From NCBI GenBank assembly GCA_029931535.1, contig JAQPZY010000687.1, positions 248,001 to 312,000 of the forward strand: 64,000 nucleotides of DNA, written 5' to 3'. The DNA comes from Margaritifera margaritifera (Eukaryota; Mollusca; Bivalvia; Unionida; Margaritiferidae). Positions 45,816 to 58,659 of this stretch are shown in pieces (positions within the stretch are counted from its first letter, which is position 1; each line of letters begins with the position of its first letter). The position numbers and the translations under genes were made by a program. The notes under the pieces are model-generated. The model ran no database searches and was not told the origin of the DNA. It was given only the letters and a program-made list of their open reading frames with translations.

Positions 45816-47071
45816 AATGATACGCATTCAGGCGAGTTAAAATATATTCTTAATTTAATATCCACTCCATTAATTATGTGTTTTGTTATTTTAAATATAT
45901 CTACTTGTAAATAGTCTATTCAATAAAAAGAACCATGGTATTTTTTTCATTTTTGTTTTTCTTTTCTTATAAAAACACCATTATTATCACAAGCGAGATC
46001 TGGAATCTCGGGATGATATGAATCATCTAAAATCATTATTGTCATATCTGGATTGCTTACATCAATATATTTTGTTAAACGTTTATTAATGAAAGCTTTA
46101 TAATTATTACTGACTCGAGTATCGTTTAGATAAATCTCTGTTTGTTTGATACAAGTATGTAAAGGAATAATAGCTGTGCTAAATTCGTTGCTATCAGTTA
46201 CAGCAGGATTGCCTTTTGCTTTAGTAATTTACATTTGAAATGTTAAAGCAGTTAATTTTAGGGTAATGTATTGATCAGAACTTTTCTTACTAATTACAAC
46301 TTCAGTATAATTATTTTACACAGCAGCTAAACGTTTGAAATATTCAAATTGATAAGACTGGTCACTTAATTGATCATCAGTTTTTCAAAAGAGATGTGAT
46401 ACTTTTGGTAAAGAGAAATTTTGATTTGTATTATCAAAGAAAGTCATTTTTTTTACAGTAAATAAGTATCTGAATTTAATCTTTGGATATATCTTCTTTT
46501 ATGTTTACCGTTTCCTTTAATTTATTTATGTGATTTTCTCCTGTTTTACTTCTCTTTAGATTGTCTGATACCTTTTTCTTTCAATAGTAGTTTCTTTCTT
46601 TTTCACGATGACGATCCTTGTGTTACTTTCACTTTTTAAATGAGATCTTTTCTTATTATTCTTTTATTTTTTAAATTTTTTTTTAGGCCTTTACTTTTTA
46701 CATTTATTTTTTCAAAGGCCGATTCTTGTCTATCTGTGAAATTTTGAATTAAAGGAATTATGTCCTTGACCTGTAAGAAATTTCGATTTCTACAAACCAT
46801 GGTGTCGAATAACAATTGTATGACTTTCTGCATTAAACGAAAACATCTTGTCGTTTCCTGATTTTGAAGTTTATCCTCTCTGTACGTCAGCAAAAATAGT
46901 ATTTTAATTTAATCCTAATGAGAGTTGTACGGTATTAATGTATAGATTTATGCACAGGGGTACTTTTGCACACACGGGTGGAAGGATGGATAACAAAACA
47001 CGTAAAAGTAGAAATGTAAGAATATGAAAATGCTGTATGTAATATACGCATATAAAACTTTCTTATTGTAG

Positions 47072-47126
<55 letters not shown>

Positions 47127-47217
47127 AAAACATCTTACACAGTTATACTAGCTATAGTTTAATCTGGTTCTTTGGATCCACTATGATTAATATATCATAT
47201 TTATATTTCCACATACA
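45816..47217. repeat. Segmental duplication, Polinton part, copy 2
   Basis: Matches 3367-4803 in the same orientation. Contains the 5' half of the broken capsid gene (minus strand, about 46320-45960, with VTDSN-like and LNDTRVSNN-type sequence) and the lysine-rich stretch. It also holds a minus-strand frame (46893-46636) ending in LKKNLKNKRIIRKDLI. Its left end meets a Gypsy LTR and its right end meets a LINE 3' fragment. Confidence 0.8.
47075..47124. repeat. (CT)n microsatellite
   Basis: 50 bp of CT inside the Polinton duplicate, cleaner than its counterpart at 4659-4707. Confidence 0.95.
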
Positions 47218-47220
47218 TTG

Positions 47221-47574
47221 CGAGAAAGCGATCTCAGGGTGGTCAGAAGAAACGCATCAAGCAATCCCTCAAGTCGTCCTTGAAACACTTCAACACTGAC
47301 CCTGAGTCTTGGGAAGATCTCGAACAGGATCGCTCGACCTCGCGCAGTCTCATCCATATTGGTGGCACGTACTTTGGACTGTGAATAATTCCAGAGGCAG
47401 TGCAAAAGCGCGAGCAGCGAAAATCTAAAAAATGCAGCGTGTCTTCTATTGATCAAGCAACCCCAAACGGCATCTCCTGTACAATGTGCCATGGACAACT
47501 CGGAGCACAATTGGTCTGATCAGCCACTCACAGAAACCAAAGCAGTTAATGATGTCATGGTCATCTTCGAACTC
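47221..47574 (+). mobile_element. LINE 3'-end fragment
   Basis: Nearly the same as 9985-10350 (gagaaagcgatctcagggtgg onward). It carries the final C-terminal RT block and 3' sequence to gtcatcttcgaactc, lacking the tail. Confidence 0.8.
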
Positions 47575-48345
47575 AAGTTGTTTGTGCTTGGCTGCTTGTC
47601 ACATTTGTGTAAAGGGAAACGAAAATGCAGATAAAGCAGCCACTACTGCTCTGTAGTTTCCCCGTCTCCAAATAGAAGATTCCATAATCTAACTTAAAAT
47701 ATTATATCAATCAACGTCTTCTTCGTACATGGCAAAATATCTGGAGTAAAAACTCCACACAGTTGAGAACAACAAACCCACTATAAGAGAGTGTAATTCC
47801 TCGTAAAGAAAAGAATAGCAGAGATAAGGAAGTTATGTGCCGATTGCTTATCGGACACACATACCCGACTCATCCTTAACTCCGGAAGGGTGAACCTCGA
47901 CTAGAGTGCATACCATGCCAGAGTCAACTGACAGTGGAACACATTTTTGTCGAGTGTGTCGACTTTGACCCAGTGATACAGAAGTATTTTGATGCGCTCT
48001 CTGTGAAGAAATTTGTATGATGACTATCCCTTATAAAAGATCTTGGAGTTTTGAGGTAATGCAGTTTGTATAACACATTTTGACCAATTTTAAGGATTTA
48101 ACGTGTTATCTTGATCTTTTATTTACTATACCTTTTACAGAATTTTTATTTATTTAGCCTTTATATTCTGTCTGCGTGTACTTCATGTTTAGCTTCATTT
48201 GAAAACATTTATTTTCCAAGAGATTTTGTGCAATTCATTTTTACATTTTTTTCTAATTTTATTTTTACTTGGTACTATATAGACATTATTGTGTTGAGGT
48301 GCCGTGAAATACTACATACATACTTAGAGGTTTGAGGCAGTCTGT
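47575..48345 (+). mobile_element. I-type LINE 3'-end fragment
   Basis: The plus strand carries an RNase H end (GNENADKAATTAL-like in broken frames), then a zinc-like tail (LIGHTYPTHP, CQSQLTVEHIFVECVDFDP) and a 3' tail with acattattgtgttgaggtgccgtgaaatac. It resembles 56150-56830 in copy B. Confidence 0.7.
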
Positions 48346-50950
48346 CTGAGGAAATTATCTTAGATTGTTTTGAAATGATCCTTGAAGATGTATTGAAAAT
48401 ACATAGAACAAAGTATGGTAAATATCTATAATTTAAATGACAACAAAATAAAAAGTCTCCTTCGTGATGCAACATTACTATATACACCACTGAGCAACAG
48501 TTTATTGATATATTATAACAAAGGACGCCTAATTTATGACAAAATCTATACTGTATGACTGAGAAATTTGCCTTTCTCCTATTGGTGAACATAATATCGC
48601 GTGCTGTGGTCTGAACACGTTCATTCACACCAACTTAAACTGACAGATGAACGTATCAGGTTCTAACTGAATCCAGACTTCGTGTCACGTTCTTGTTACT
48701 ATAAAGAACACGTGCGCATGTAAGGTGATATAAGACTTCACATGCTTAGAAAGCGGTTAATTTTCAGTGTTCTTTAATACTGAACTTTTTACGTTGCTTT
48801 ATTTGATTTATGGAACTACTGAAAGCTAGATTTGCATGCATTTTTAATAAACATCACGTAGGGGAACGAGAATGCTATACGATTTCAAAGGCATTCTAAC
48901 GTCTATTCCTTAGCTTTCTTTACTCTGAGCATCACGCATTTATTAATCATTGACACGTCTTTTTCGTATGCTTGTATGACCGTCCGTCTGCCCTTCCTTT
49001 CGTGCGTCCCTAGTTTCGTTGTCACTTAAAAAGTTATGAAGTTGAAATTATCAAGAAAATTGTTGTTTCTTACCATTATTGTTTTCCATTTTATGATTTT
49101 TATCAGTACAATGTAAATCAATGCTTTATCTAATGAATGAAAATGTTACTTTTTCTTGAATTGTTTGCTGCTTTGTTTCTTTGTGCTTTCATTTACGCCG
49201 TTAGAATTTGATTGAATGTTTCCTCAGTACTATTAAAGCTAATCTTTACAATAAATATCAGTTACAAACTTTTAAATTTGGTTGATATAAAACCGATAAG
49301 TATTATATTCACCTAGGCCTGAGGAGATGGGCTTTTTTATGAATTCATTGCATCAACCGAAATCAAAAGTGAATAATTACACAAAAATATTCAAAGCAAG
49401 CGATCTTGCATCAATAATCAATGCCACAGAATTTCCCATCTGTCTACTATCTGTCTGTTCGTTGGTTCCGTATTATTGTTTTATACTGTAAGAGTTAACC
49501 AACAAAAAATAATGGAATGAATACGAACACTATTTAAGAACATTTTCTGTTTATTATTGGGATACTTTTGATTCATACCAGTATATTGTCTTAAGCCTTT
49601 TGTTTTTTATTGTTGACTTTTACTGTGGCTGTTTTATACAGTTGAAATTCAGAGTCTTGTCTCAATACTATCCACGCTTAAGAACATCTGAAAATTTAAA
49701 CATCATATCACATGATCTAGATTGATACAAAGATATATAAACCACCAAAAAAAGTTAACAAACAATAGAACAATTATCTGCGTCTCAGCCTACGACTCTG
49801 GCGAATATAGTTTTTCTTGTGTTAATAAATCCTATAGTAACCTTATTAAAAAATGTTAAAAAGTTATAATACAAGAGTCACGTTTTCGGAAAAGCCTGAA
49901 GGTTGGACCATACCAAATTAAAAACTGCAAGACCAAACTTACTAACCAGATCAGACTCAGACTGATCCACCGGCATATTGGGAGATTTCTGGTGGATGCA
50001 TTTTGTCAAAAGTTGGTGAACTTTCATTTAAGGAAGCAATGAAAATAAGCAAATTAAATGACATTATGACCAAATCTTACTTACAGTAAATCAAAATATA
50101 TTAGTGTTATTAAATTTCTCGTACATATTACTATTCGCGTATGCATTAAATTTAGAATGAAATTTGTTCGAGTTACTAATCATCACAATTGTACTATATA
50201 CTTTTGTATGTAATTATTGTATATACTTTTATATGTAATATTTGCCAAATTTAGTTTCCTCACAAAAGGTGCTAAATATTTTATGATTTTTATTATTTAA
50301 TTGATTATTGCTTATATAGAAAAAGGAAAGTTGAGTCAGATTTGATGTATTGTAAAGGACAACAATACACTTTGTAATGATTTGTCTGGTATGTTTAAAC
50401 TAGACCGGAACTACCATTTTATTCTATGACTTCAGCATATAAGAAATTAATTTTAAGATTGGTAGAAAGATAAAAAGTTAAGACCATAGTGCAGGAAATA
50501 CTTATCTTAAGCTGCAATAATAATAATGCATTATTATTATTATTATTATTATTATTCAACAAGAGTTTAAGCTATCTATTTTAAATTTGAGCTTTCAAAC
50601 CTTCTTTGTTTTAAGCTGATCTTGGTACAGAATCATTCAGATAAAATCATATTTGAATTTTTTACCCTTATCACTGTTGTATGTCTATAGAGCTAAGGTT
50701 TGCTTTCATTAGATAATGTACAGCTGTGTATGTGCTGCTTGTAATTTGGACTAATTTTGTCAGTTTGCTGTACATTCGCTGTACTTCATGGAACTAGCAT
50801 GCATCACTGCTGCTGCTCCGCTGTTTAATTCAGTCCAATTGCACGAGTCTCCTGTGCATTAGCTATACTTCTACTAAACTTTTAATACGATGCTTCTACT
50901 GATATGCTGCTAAGCAGTCAGTGGAATTACAGCAAAGTTCTGCAGATACT
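48346..50950. other. No recognised gene
   Basis: AT-rich region with no motif-bearing frame. It contains a short (ATT)n array at 50530-50556. Confidence 0.45.
50530..50556. repeat. (ATT)n microsatellite
   Basis: Nine ATT repeats. Confidence 0.9.
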
Positions 50951-51310
50951 AGTATTATGTAACTCTGCTGAATATTTATATTAGAGAAAATATTGAGATA
51001 GATAAATTCTACATTTACATTTTGCACAATAATAAATTTAACTCGTGATTTTCATTTCCCGGGTCAGTATTCCAAACTTCCCTTAACCATAATCACCCAG
51101 TTACCTCTCCCTGCATCCTGGCTTCCTGGTTTGCCAGCATAATGCTATTTTATCGTCCTCGCTCTTTCGCGTTCGTCTATCTCTCTTTATGTCTGTATGT
51201 TTGTCTCTGTCTTCTTTCCTGTCGCGTCCTTTCGCAAGCTCTCAATCCCAAGATTACTTATTCTTGTTTTCTCTCTATATTTGGTCTCGCTCTTTCTGTT
51301 TCTTACACTC

Positions 51311-51315
<5 letters not shown>

Positions 51316-51377
<62 letters not shown>
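51316..51377. repeat. (CT)n microsatellite, long allele
   Basis: About 62 bp, against about 20 bp at the paralogous site in copy A. Confidence 0.95.
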
Positions 51378-51380
<3 letters not shown>

Positions 51381-51850
51381 TATTATTTCAATAATTTCAT
51401 CTCCTTTGCTCTCTCTCCTTTTTTCTATGTCTCGCTGACTCATAATGGCTGGCTAACTTAGAAATCGCTAACTACTTCGTTTTCTCTTATTCCTCGTGCG
51501 CGAAAGAGATTGAAAGAGAGGGCACATAAGAATAAAAATCGTATGAGGTAACAGTTATACAACTTTGATTTTTTCTTGTTATATTTTATTTTTGAGCTAT
51601 ACTTTAGTATTGTTTTGTTCTAATTGTCTATGTATTCACATTTAGAAAATGTTTTTCGAGATACGATAAACAGCGAAAGTTATTGACAATCAAAGTTGAA
51701 AATTCTGGATTATTAAAATTGCGCTTTCAATATCTGCTTCAATAAACAACGCATCCAAATCTTGAAAATAAAGGAAGTATCTCAGACTAAGAATGAAGAA
51801 CATAACCTATTGCGATTATTTCCATTGGCATCTTAAATTTGAAGTTGAAC

Positions 51851-51878
51851 GGGGCGGGGTGGGGAAGAGAAGAGGAAG
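51851..51878 (+). other. G-rich tract, copy B
   Basis: G runs of 4, 4 and 4 plus shorter runs. Shorter than the copy A tract at 14593-14626. Confidence 0.4.
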
Positions 51879-52539
51879 TTTACCTGTATCACAATGAATA
51901 AATCATTTTTGCATGATTAGACCGGTTCTAGCTGATTTCATGCGTGCTCTTCAGCTGTATTGGAAAATCATAGTCATTCCTACCACTTGCGTGCAGTTCT
52001 TATTATTTATTTATTTATTTTGTACTGTATAACACAGTTAGTGTAGGTAAATCGTAAATAAGTCATACTTAATTGTTATAAATTGATCTAGTAAGAACAA
52101 CGATCATACACGTTTTGCTAAATGCAAAGTTTGCAGGACCTCTTGGGAAATACAATGTATTCTTGGCTTCAAATGTTTCACTTGGGCCAAGTAAACCTTT
52201 GAATACAGCTATCCATGTGTAGGCTCTACACTCGTATACCAGCAAATTTGAACAAGAAACATAGCGTAAATGTAATAAGAGACATAGAAGAAAAGTGTTT
52301 TTAAAAAAAACAAGAAAAAAAATAAGGGTATGTCCTGTCAATAAGTCTTTTTGAGTAAATATGCTTCAGTTCAGTCTGTTGAAAATCCTTTACATCTGTT
52401 TCTCTCCAGTTTTTTGTCTTTAGTATCGCATACTTACTCATCTCCTTCGTCGTCATAGTTTGATTTAGATTTGTTTGCATTAAATGCCATACACACCTTC
52501 CATTGATCTTTTCTGAAGGAAATTAATCCTAGAAGCTTT

Positions 52540-55500
52540 ACAATGTACAGCATCTTTTCAAGAAATACTGATAAGGCTGATGGAGTAGTGTCTATCATCA
52601 CAAATAACAAAACTCCTCACAGCCAAATCGATCTCAGAACTATTTTAGAGTCAGTAGTCCTTCGTGTGTACCTACATAAAACTCATTCACTTTACTCAAT
52701 ATATTCCTTCCAGTACTCCAATCAATCAAATTGATCTTGACGATCTAATTTAACAGTTACCAATACATTGCGTTTTATTTGGCTACTTTAGCAGCCACTG
52801 CATACTTTGGGGCTGTACAGATATCAACAAGAGGAAAGAAGATAGAACATTTTGTTTCAAAACACAATCTTTACCTTTTCAATGACAATTCATATACCTA
52901 TATGTATCCTGCCACAGGATCCTACTCGTCCTTCAATCTGGCCATCTGCAGTAATCTCTTTTACTTTACTTCTTTTGGGAAGCTGGTGATGACCTATGTA
53001 GAGCGACCACTTTCTAATGTGCTTAAGTAACACAGACAAACCTCAAAGGCTCAGGCAGAGATAGAAATTGAACAAGGCAGATTGGGGAAACATTTCAATC
53101 CCTCGGCAAATCAAATCCGATATCTCATCGTTTTGACAATGTTGTTGATCTAATACCTCTATTTACCAAGATACTCCAAGATCATCATGTGGATACAATA
53201 CCAGACATTTCCGCGATTCCTAAGCGTGTTAACAAACCATTTTTGTTGATGCATGCAACGACACCATCACGGAACGAAGAAAGGTCCTTAAACATTTCAA
53301 TGCCAAGCCAACAACTGCCAACCTGGATAAATACCGTATATCTCAAGCTAAAGCTTGTCGTAACATTAGAGAGAGAGCAAAAGGAAATCATGGAGATCCT
53401 ATGTGTCTAGGTTGAGCTCTCGCTCTTGTCCTAAATCGGTATGGAATATCTTACGCGAATCACTGGCAAAATTAATAGCAGTTGTATCAAGTATTTAAAG
53501 CAATCTGATGAAATGGTCACAATCGCACCCGAAATCTCAAATATATTAGCCAAAATATTCTCGAAAACTCCTTACAAGAGAATTATTCTGAAAACTTTCA
53601 CCATATCAAAAACTTGAAGGAAAAGGTTCCTCTTAATTTTGAATACGCTAATACTGAAGATTACCATAACCCTTTTACTCTGAAAGAGTTTCAAGACTCT
53701 TTTGATCGAGCGCATGATACTGCAGCAGGACCAGATGATATCCACTATCAACTTCTGAAATGCTCACCTGACACAGCTCTCAATACACTGCTAAACATTT
53801 TCAAAAAACTTTTGGGAAACTGGCGATTTCATGCAGTCTTTGCGAGAACCAACGGTGATACGAGTACTCAAACCTTGAAAGGACCAAACATATCCTCGAA
53901 CTATTGTCCCATATCACTAACAAGCTGTATTTGCAGAATCATGGAACGGATGATAAATGATAGACTGGTATATCGAATCCAACACTATTACTAACAGACG
54001 TTCAATGTGAATTCAGACGTCAGACGCACGATAGACCATCTTGACAGACTTGAAGCATTTATTACATAAACATTTATAAAGAATGAGCATATAGTTGACC
54101 TATTTTCGACATGGCGAAAGCTTCTGACATGACATGGAAGTACGGTATAATGAATTACCTATTCAACCTAAGTCTAAAGGGCCGCCTACCTAACTTTATC
54201 TCCAATTTTGTGAACGATAAACATTGTAGATTGAAGACAGGTAGCACCCTTTCTCAAAGCTATCCTCAGGAGATAAGTGTAACCCAGTACAGCATATTGC
54301 CAGTTGCCATATTCAACATCAAAATTAACAGCATAGTGAAGTGCCTTAATCATGACGCTGAGTGCTCATTATATTTTGACGACTTTGATTTCCTATGGAT
54401 CAAAGAGTATCGACATTATTTAACTTGAACAACAGATAAGCTTTAACCGAGTTCAGAAGTGGACAGAAGAAAACGAGTTTAAATTTTGGAAATAAAAAAC
54501 TGTTTACATGAACTTTTTCCCATTATATCGTGTTCCTGGTAGCATAAAGCTCCATCTCGACGCATGCCTTACTCCTATTGTGGAGAAGACTCCATTTTTT
54601 TTAAGGTTTATTTTTTAATTTTCCTTCCACATATTAGATACCTCAAAGACAAATGGTCAAAACGCCCTGGATTTTATACGAATCGTGGCAAGCATAGATT
54701 GGGGAGCAGATCGGATGGTCTTGCTCCGGTTATACAGATCATTAGTAAGATTGAAACTTAAATATGGTTCAGTTGTGTACAGATCAGCTTGCATATCTCA
54801 CCTGCATATGCCTGATTGGATATACAATCAGCTTGTTACCGGATAAAGCCTTCAGAAATTACAGCCATACTCAAAGTTTTGAACTACGTTGAAACCTCTC
54901 AACAAAGAAATTTCACCATCTTTTCAGATTCCCTTTCCACATCGAAAGGACATAGGACCTAACAATATTATTCCATTTCGCATAACAGCAAAAAGTTGAT
55001 AATGTCAGTATTAAAGCCACCCATCATTATTATTTCAAGATTGTCGCTGAAAACTTTGTCTACCTGAGTGTCAGAAATGTGTATCTAGAAGGCAATAGTA
55101 TTTGGCGGTCCATATACCACACAGTCAACCTTTGTATACTGGTTATTTATCTGTAACCAGATACATTCAGAAAGTTAAAGTTCTAAGTCCGATCTCGTGT
55201 AAGATATCATATATTAATATACGCGAGTAAACTGCCACTATTTTAATTGTGTCTGTCTTTCCACTCAATGTTGTAACATTCAACAGCAATGAATGAATCG
55301 CTGTCAGCAGATTTTAGAAATGTCTCACCTAAACCAAGGACAGGGAATGTATTCTGTTGGTTAAGTAGAAAAGATAATGCATCATATTTGGACATCCAGT
55401 GTATAATATTCCAACTGCCACTACGAATATTCTTTCTAAAACCACATGTATCATGTAATGTTACATTTCCGGGATGTCAGCATGATCGTCTGCGATAATT

Positions 55501-56830
55501 TTACTATTCTGAGTATGCTTATTGGCATAGAACTTCATCATCTCGTACAAGAACATGATTATGATTTGGTTCTACAATTTCTTCTGCATTGCAACATGAT
55601 GCTTGGGTCTCATGACGCAAATGGGCACAATGAGGTGTTGGTGTTGTGAAAGTAAATTGTGCTTCTGTGTGGGAAGTAGATTTTATACTTTTAGGTAGGG
55701 ATGATGTGTAGTTTACTTTACAAAAGTGATTACTTTCTGCGGTTTAAAAGTCATATGATTTTTAAAGTTTCAGTAATGGGGGATTTCTACATTTAGTATG
55801 CCCAGCTGTAGGCCCATTATCCTAGAACTGTGTTCACATTTACTAATTTGGTTCTTTGAAAGAAAATTAACATTTGATACACTAATACTCTCTGGACTGC
55901 CAGTATCATATTTCTCAGATATAGGATCCTTTATGTTACATATACACGAGTACTTAGTATTTAATTCATGGTCACAAGCACCAATGAGAGCGTAAGAAAT
56001 CAAAACGATTGCACTGATAAAAGTAGAGCTCCGATGAGTCTATAGTCATTATAGGAACATCCAGGAAAGCCTTGCAGAATCTTAATTCAAACAACTCGTT
56101 AATATCCGATATATTACAGAAACATGATGTGCTTGTTCAATCTGGGATTGTATTTTGTACCGTTGGCTGCATAGTCACATTGGTATAAAGACTAATGCAG
56201 ATAAAGCAGCCAAAGCATCCCTGGAATCACCTGTTTTCGAATGGAAGATTCCATTTACCTACTTAAAATTTGCATATATCAGCATGTTTTTCATACTTTG
56301 TAAATATGTTGAATTAAAGCTCCACAGACTTAAGAACATCAAGCCCGCGTAGAAGAAATAGGAGAGATGATGTGATATTCTGCCGATCGCGTATCGGACA
56401 CACAAACCTGGCTCGTGCATACTTTCTCAAGGGCGAACCTCGACCTGAATGCATAGCATGCCAGTGTCCGCTAACAGTGAAACACATTATTGTCGAGTGT
56501 GTTGACTTCCACCGTGTGCGACAGAAGTATTGTTGATGTGAACTACATGAAGAAATTGTATCATTATGTACCACACGATCATATATTTTTTTAGGATTTT
56601 ACATTTATTAACTTTATTTTTATTTTATATACATTTTTCAGAATCTTGACATCTTTACGTTTTATATCTTATCTTGTTGTACTTAACGTTTACATTTATT
56701 TCGAAGGGTTTATCTTCCTAAATATCTGTGCAATTCATTTTTACACTTTAAAACTTGCCCTCAAGTTGACACCATATAGCCACTATTGTGCTAAGGTGCT
56801 CTAAAACGATAGTACATACATACACAGTGA
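52540..56830 (+). mobile_element. I-type LINE in copy B, interrupted
   Basis: Plus strand. Endonuclease remnants (52543-53030) carry a NNKTPHSQIDL block and YTYMYPATGSYSSFNLAICS. RT (53614-54428) carries AGPDDIHYQLLKC, FNIKINSIVKCLNHDAECSL and a YFDD-type box. The RNase H start (54845-54945) carries AEITAILKVLNYVE and FSDSLST. About 1.1 kb of minus-strand LINE follows. RNase H then resumes near 56060 (LQNLNSNNSLISDI, HSHIGIK) with the zinc-like tail (RIGHTNLARAYFLKGEPRPE), and the 3' end lies near 56822. Many stops. Related to, but diverged from, the element at 22697-28382. Confidence 0.8.
54955..56055 (-). mobile_element. CR1-like LINE fragment nested in the I-type LINE
   Basis: Minus strand. 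The tail of an ORF1-like region (about 56050-55550, with HCAHLRHETQASCCNAEEIV) is followed by endonuclease: SGSWNIIHWMSKYDALSFLL, FPVLGLGETFLKSADSDSFI and YNIEWKDRHN. It then runs into MGGFNTDII-type sequence near 54985. It splits the RNase H domain of the host LINE and is truncated at both ends. Confidence 0.7.
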
Positions 56831-57090
56831 TCTTTTCTACGTAGACGCCATTATGATGTCGACTAATGAAGATATCAAATTCCGTTCCATTTTCAGTTTG
56901 CGGAGAATAGAAATTGCCAGTATCACAATGTTTGACAGATGTGGCTACTCCCAGAATAGAAACACTACAGGTTTGTCTTGCTTTTTCTGTTTTCTTTTCT
57001 CGATATTGAACTAGTGACAAAATAACTTCCACCTTCGAACATTCAAAAGAGGAAGTCAAGAAACCTGCAGTAGTCGAATTCTGCCGATAA
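56748..57090 (-). CDS. Uncharacterised reading frame kept open in both duplicate copies (copy B)
   Basis: Counterpart of 16907-16578. Begins after an acceptor-like actactgcag on its strand (near 57075) and reads GFLTSSFECSKVEVILSLV, KKTEKARQTCSVSILG, CDTGNFYSPQTENGTEF and NGVYVEK. The open frame extends upstream to 57176, but that part (hydrophobic, FLFIHCF-like) is not matched in copy A. The last residues are antisense LINE tail. Family unknown. Confidence 0.3.
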
Positions 57091-57566
57091 ATGTAGACTA
57101 CATCAGAGAAATATATCAATAAATTAAAACAATGTATAAATAAACAAATAAATAAATAAATAAATGTGAACTCCAAAGATTCCGGTGACTGTATAGAATA
57201 ACACGTTGATATATAAGAGCATGAGTAAAAATAAAAATAATGATTCTCCGTTAACTATATTGATGACATGAATATTTTATCCAGGATAAACTTTGTAAAG
57301 ATCTCTTTTCTTTGTGCCCTTAAACAGATGGCCTTTCCGTGTTTTGAAAATAGATCCAAATGGGTTAAATGATATGGATTAGAATAAGTTCACAGTAGGA
57401 AATAGAAGTATACGTAAAAACGTTCGAAAGCTAAACTTACCACCTTTAATTGAAAACAAGAAATGGATCTGCGTTTCACGCGGGTATCTTTGTTCAAAGG
57501 TTGACTAAGCTTTGTTTTAAGATTGAAATATGATAATGGTTCCAATCACAGTCTCTTCATTAGGGA

Positions 57567-58221
57567 CATAATTTAAATTTCAGAGGTGGAGGTGATGGAA
57601 GGAGTGTAGGTGTTACGACTCAAGGGTCTTAAAATAATGTAACAGAATGAAAGTGAAACCAATAATATCAGTAAAATCAACAAGCAATTTATTTCTAGAC
57701 AATTAAAATGAAAATTCAAAAAGACAGTAACCTGAATTAAAGTCCAAATAATTCAATAATCACAAATGGCATACTCCCAAGTCCTAAATATAGAATGTTC
57801 CAAATGAATTCCAGTAGCCTTCAATTTCCTAAATTGCTAGTAGTCTTGAATGTTCTGATATGCAGGAATAATGTAATACAGAATATCGTTGAGTAAATGC
57901 ACACAAGTCCCAGTCAAGCATTAATCCAAAATCAGAATGAGATCTTTTACTAATTCCAATGAATCTTTAAAATAAATAATTACTCTCTCTGAATTTGCAC
58001 CCATTTTCACAACTGTAACATCTGATTACTAAAATAAATCCCTAATAGACTGATCTTAATAATATGTAGACCAACAAGTTGTTCTCCGCCTATTTTATTT
58101 CTGGTGGCGGAGAACAGTGCATGACATGAATTGTACAGGAGCATTAGCTTTTTCAATCAGGTGGATTATCGGACCGATCGCTACTACTTAATAAATTTAT
58201 TTACATTAACCTTTGCATACA
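57567..58221. mobile_element. Gypsy-like LTR fragment inserted in copy B
   Basis: From 57611 the sequence begins TGTTACGACTCAAGGG and shares aatcaacaagcaatttattt with 32295-33079. The expected GTAACA end is missing, so it is truncated. Copy A has no such sequence between cattag and acggtaag, so it was inserted after duplication or lost from A. Confidence 0.6.
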
Positions 58222-58659
58222 GACGGTAAGTATAATTCCTCTTTTAATGATCCATTGCGCTAAATCCTTTAGAACACTCACTTTTTTAGCACAAATCCCT
58301 GTCAGAACAGAACACTTGTGCATTCAGCGGCTGTTGACCTCGGATTTGAATTACCGATGCTTGCCTGGAAAGCAGCATCACCCCAAGGCAAGAGTAACGC
58401 GTGGAAACCGTCTTGCGAGGCCTATATCACTGGGAACTGACTAATGCATGGGTCGGAGCTGCGGGAATGTGCCGTTACGGCAGAAATTTAGGAGAGACGT
58501 CATGTCAGTAATGTGAGATGGAGTGAATGATAACTAAATTTTAAAAAGACCACAAAATGTATTCAGGTTTGAAAATATGCTAGCCAATAATAATAATAGT
58601 AATAATAATTAAAATCAATAATAATAATTTAGTAGTAGCGGTAGTATTTTCAATCATGG

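Noticed and set aside
54111..54428. Independent gene at 54111-54428
   Set aside because: It is the middle of the reverse transcriptase of the copy B LINE, with FNIKINS and an FDD-type box.
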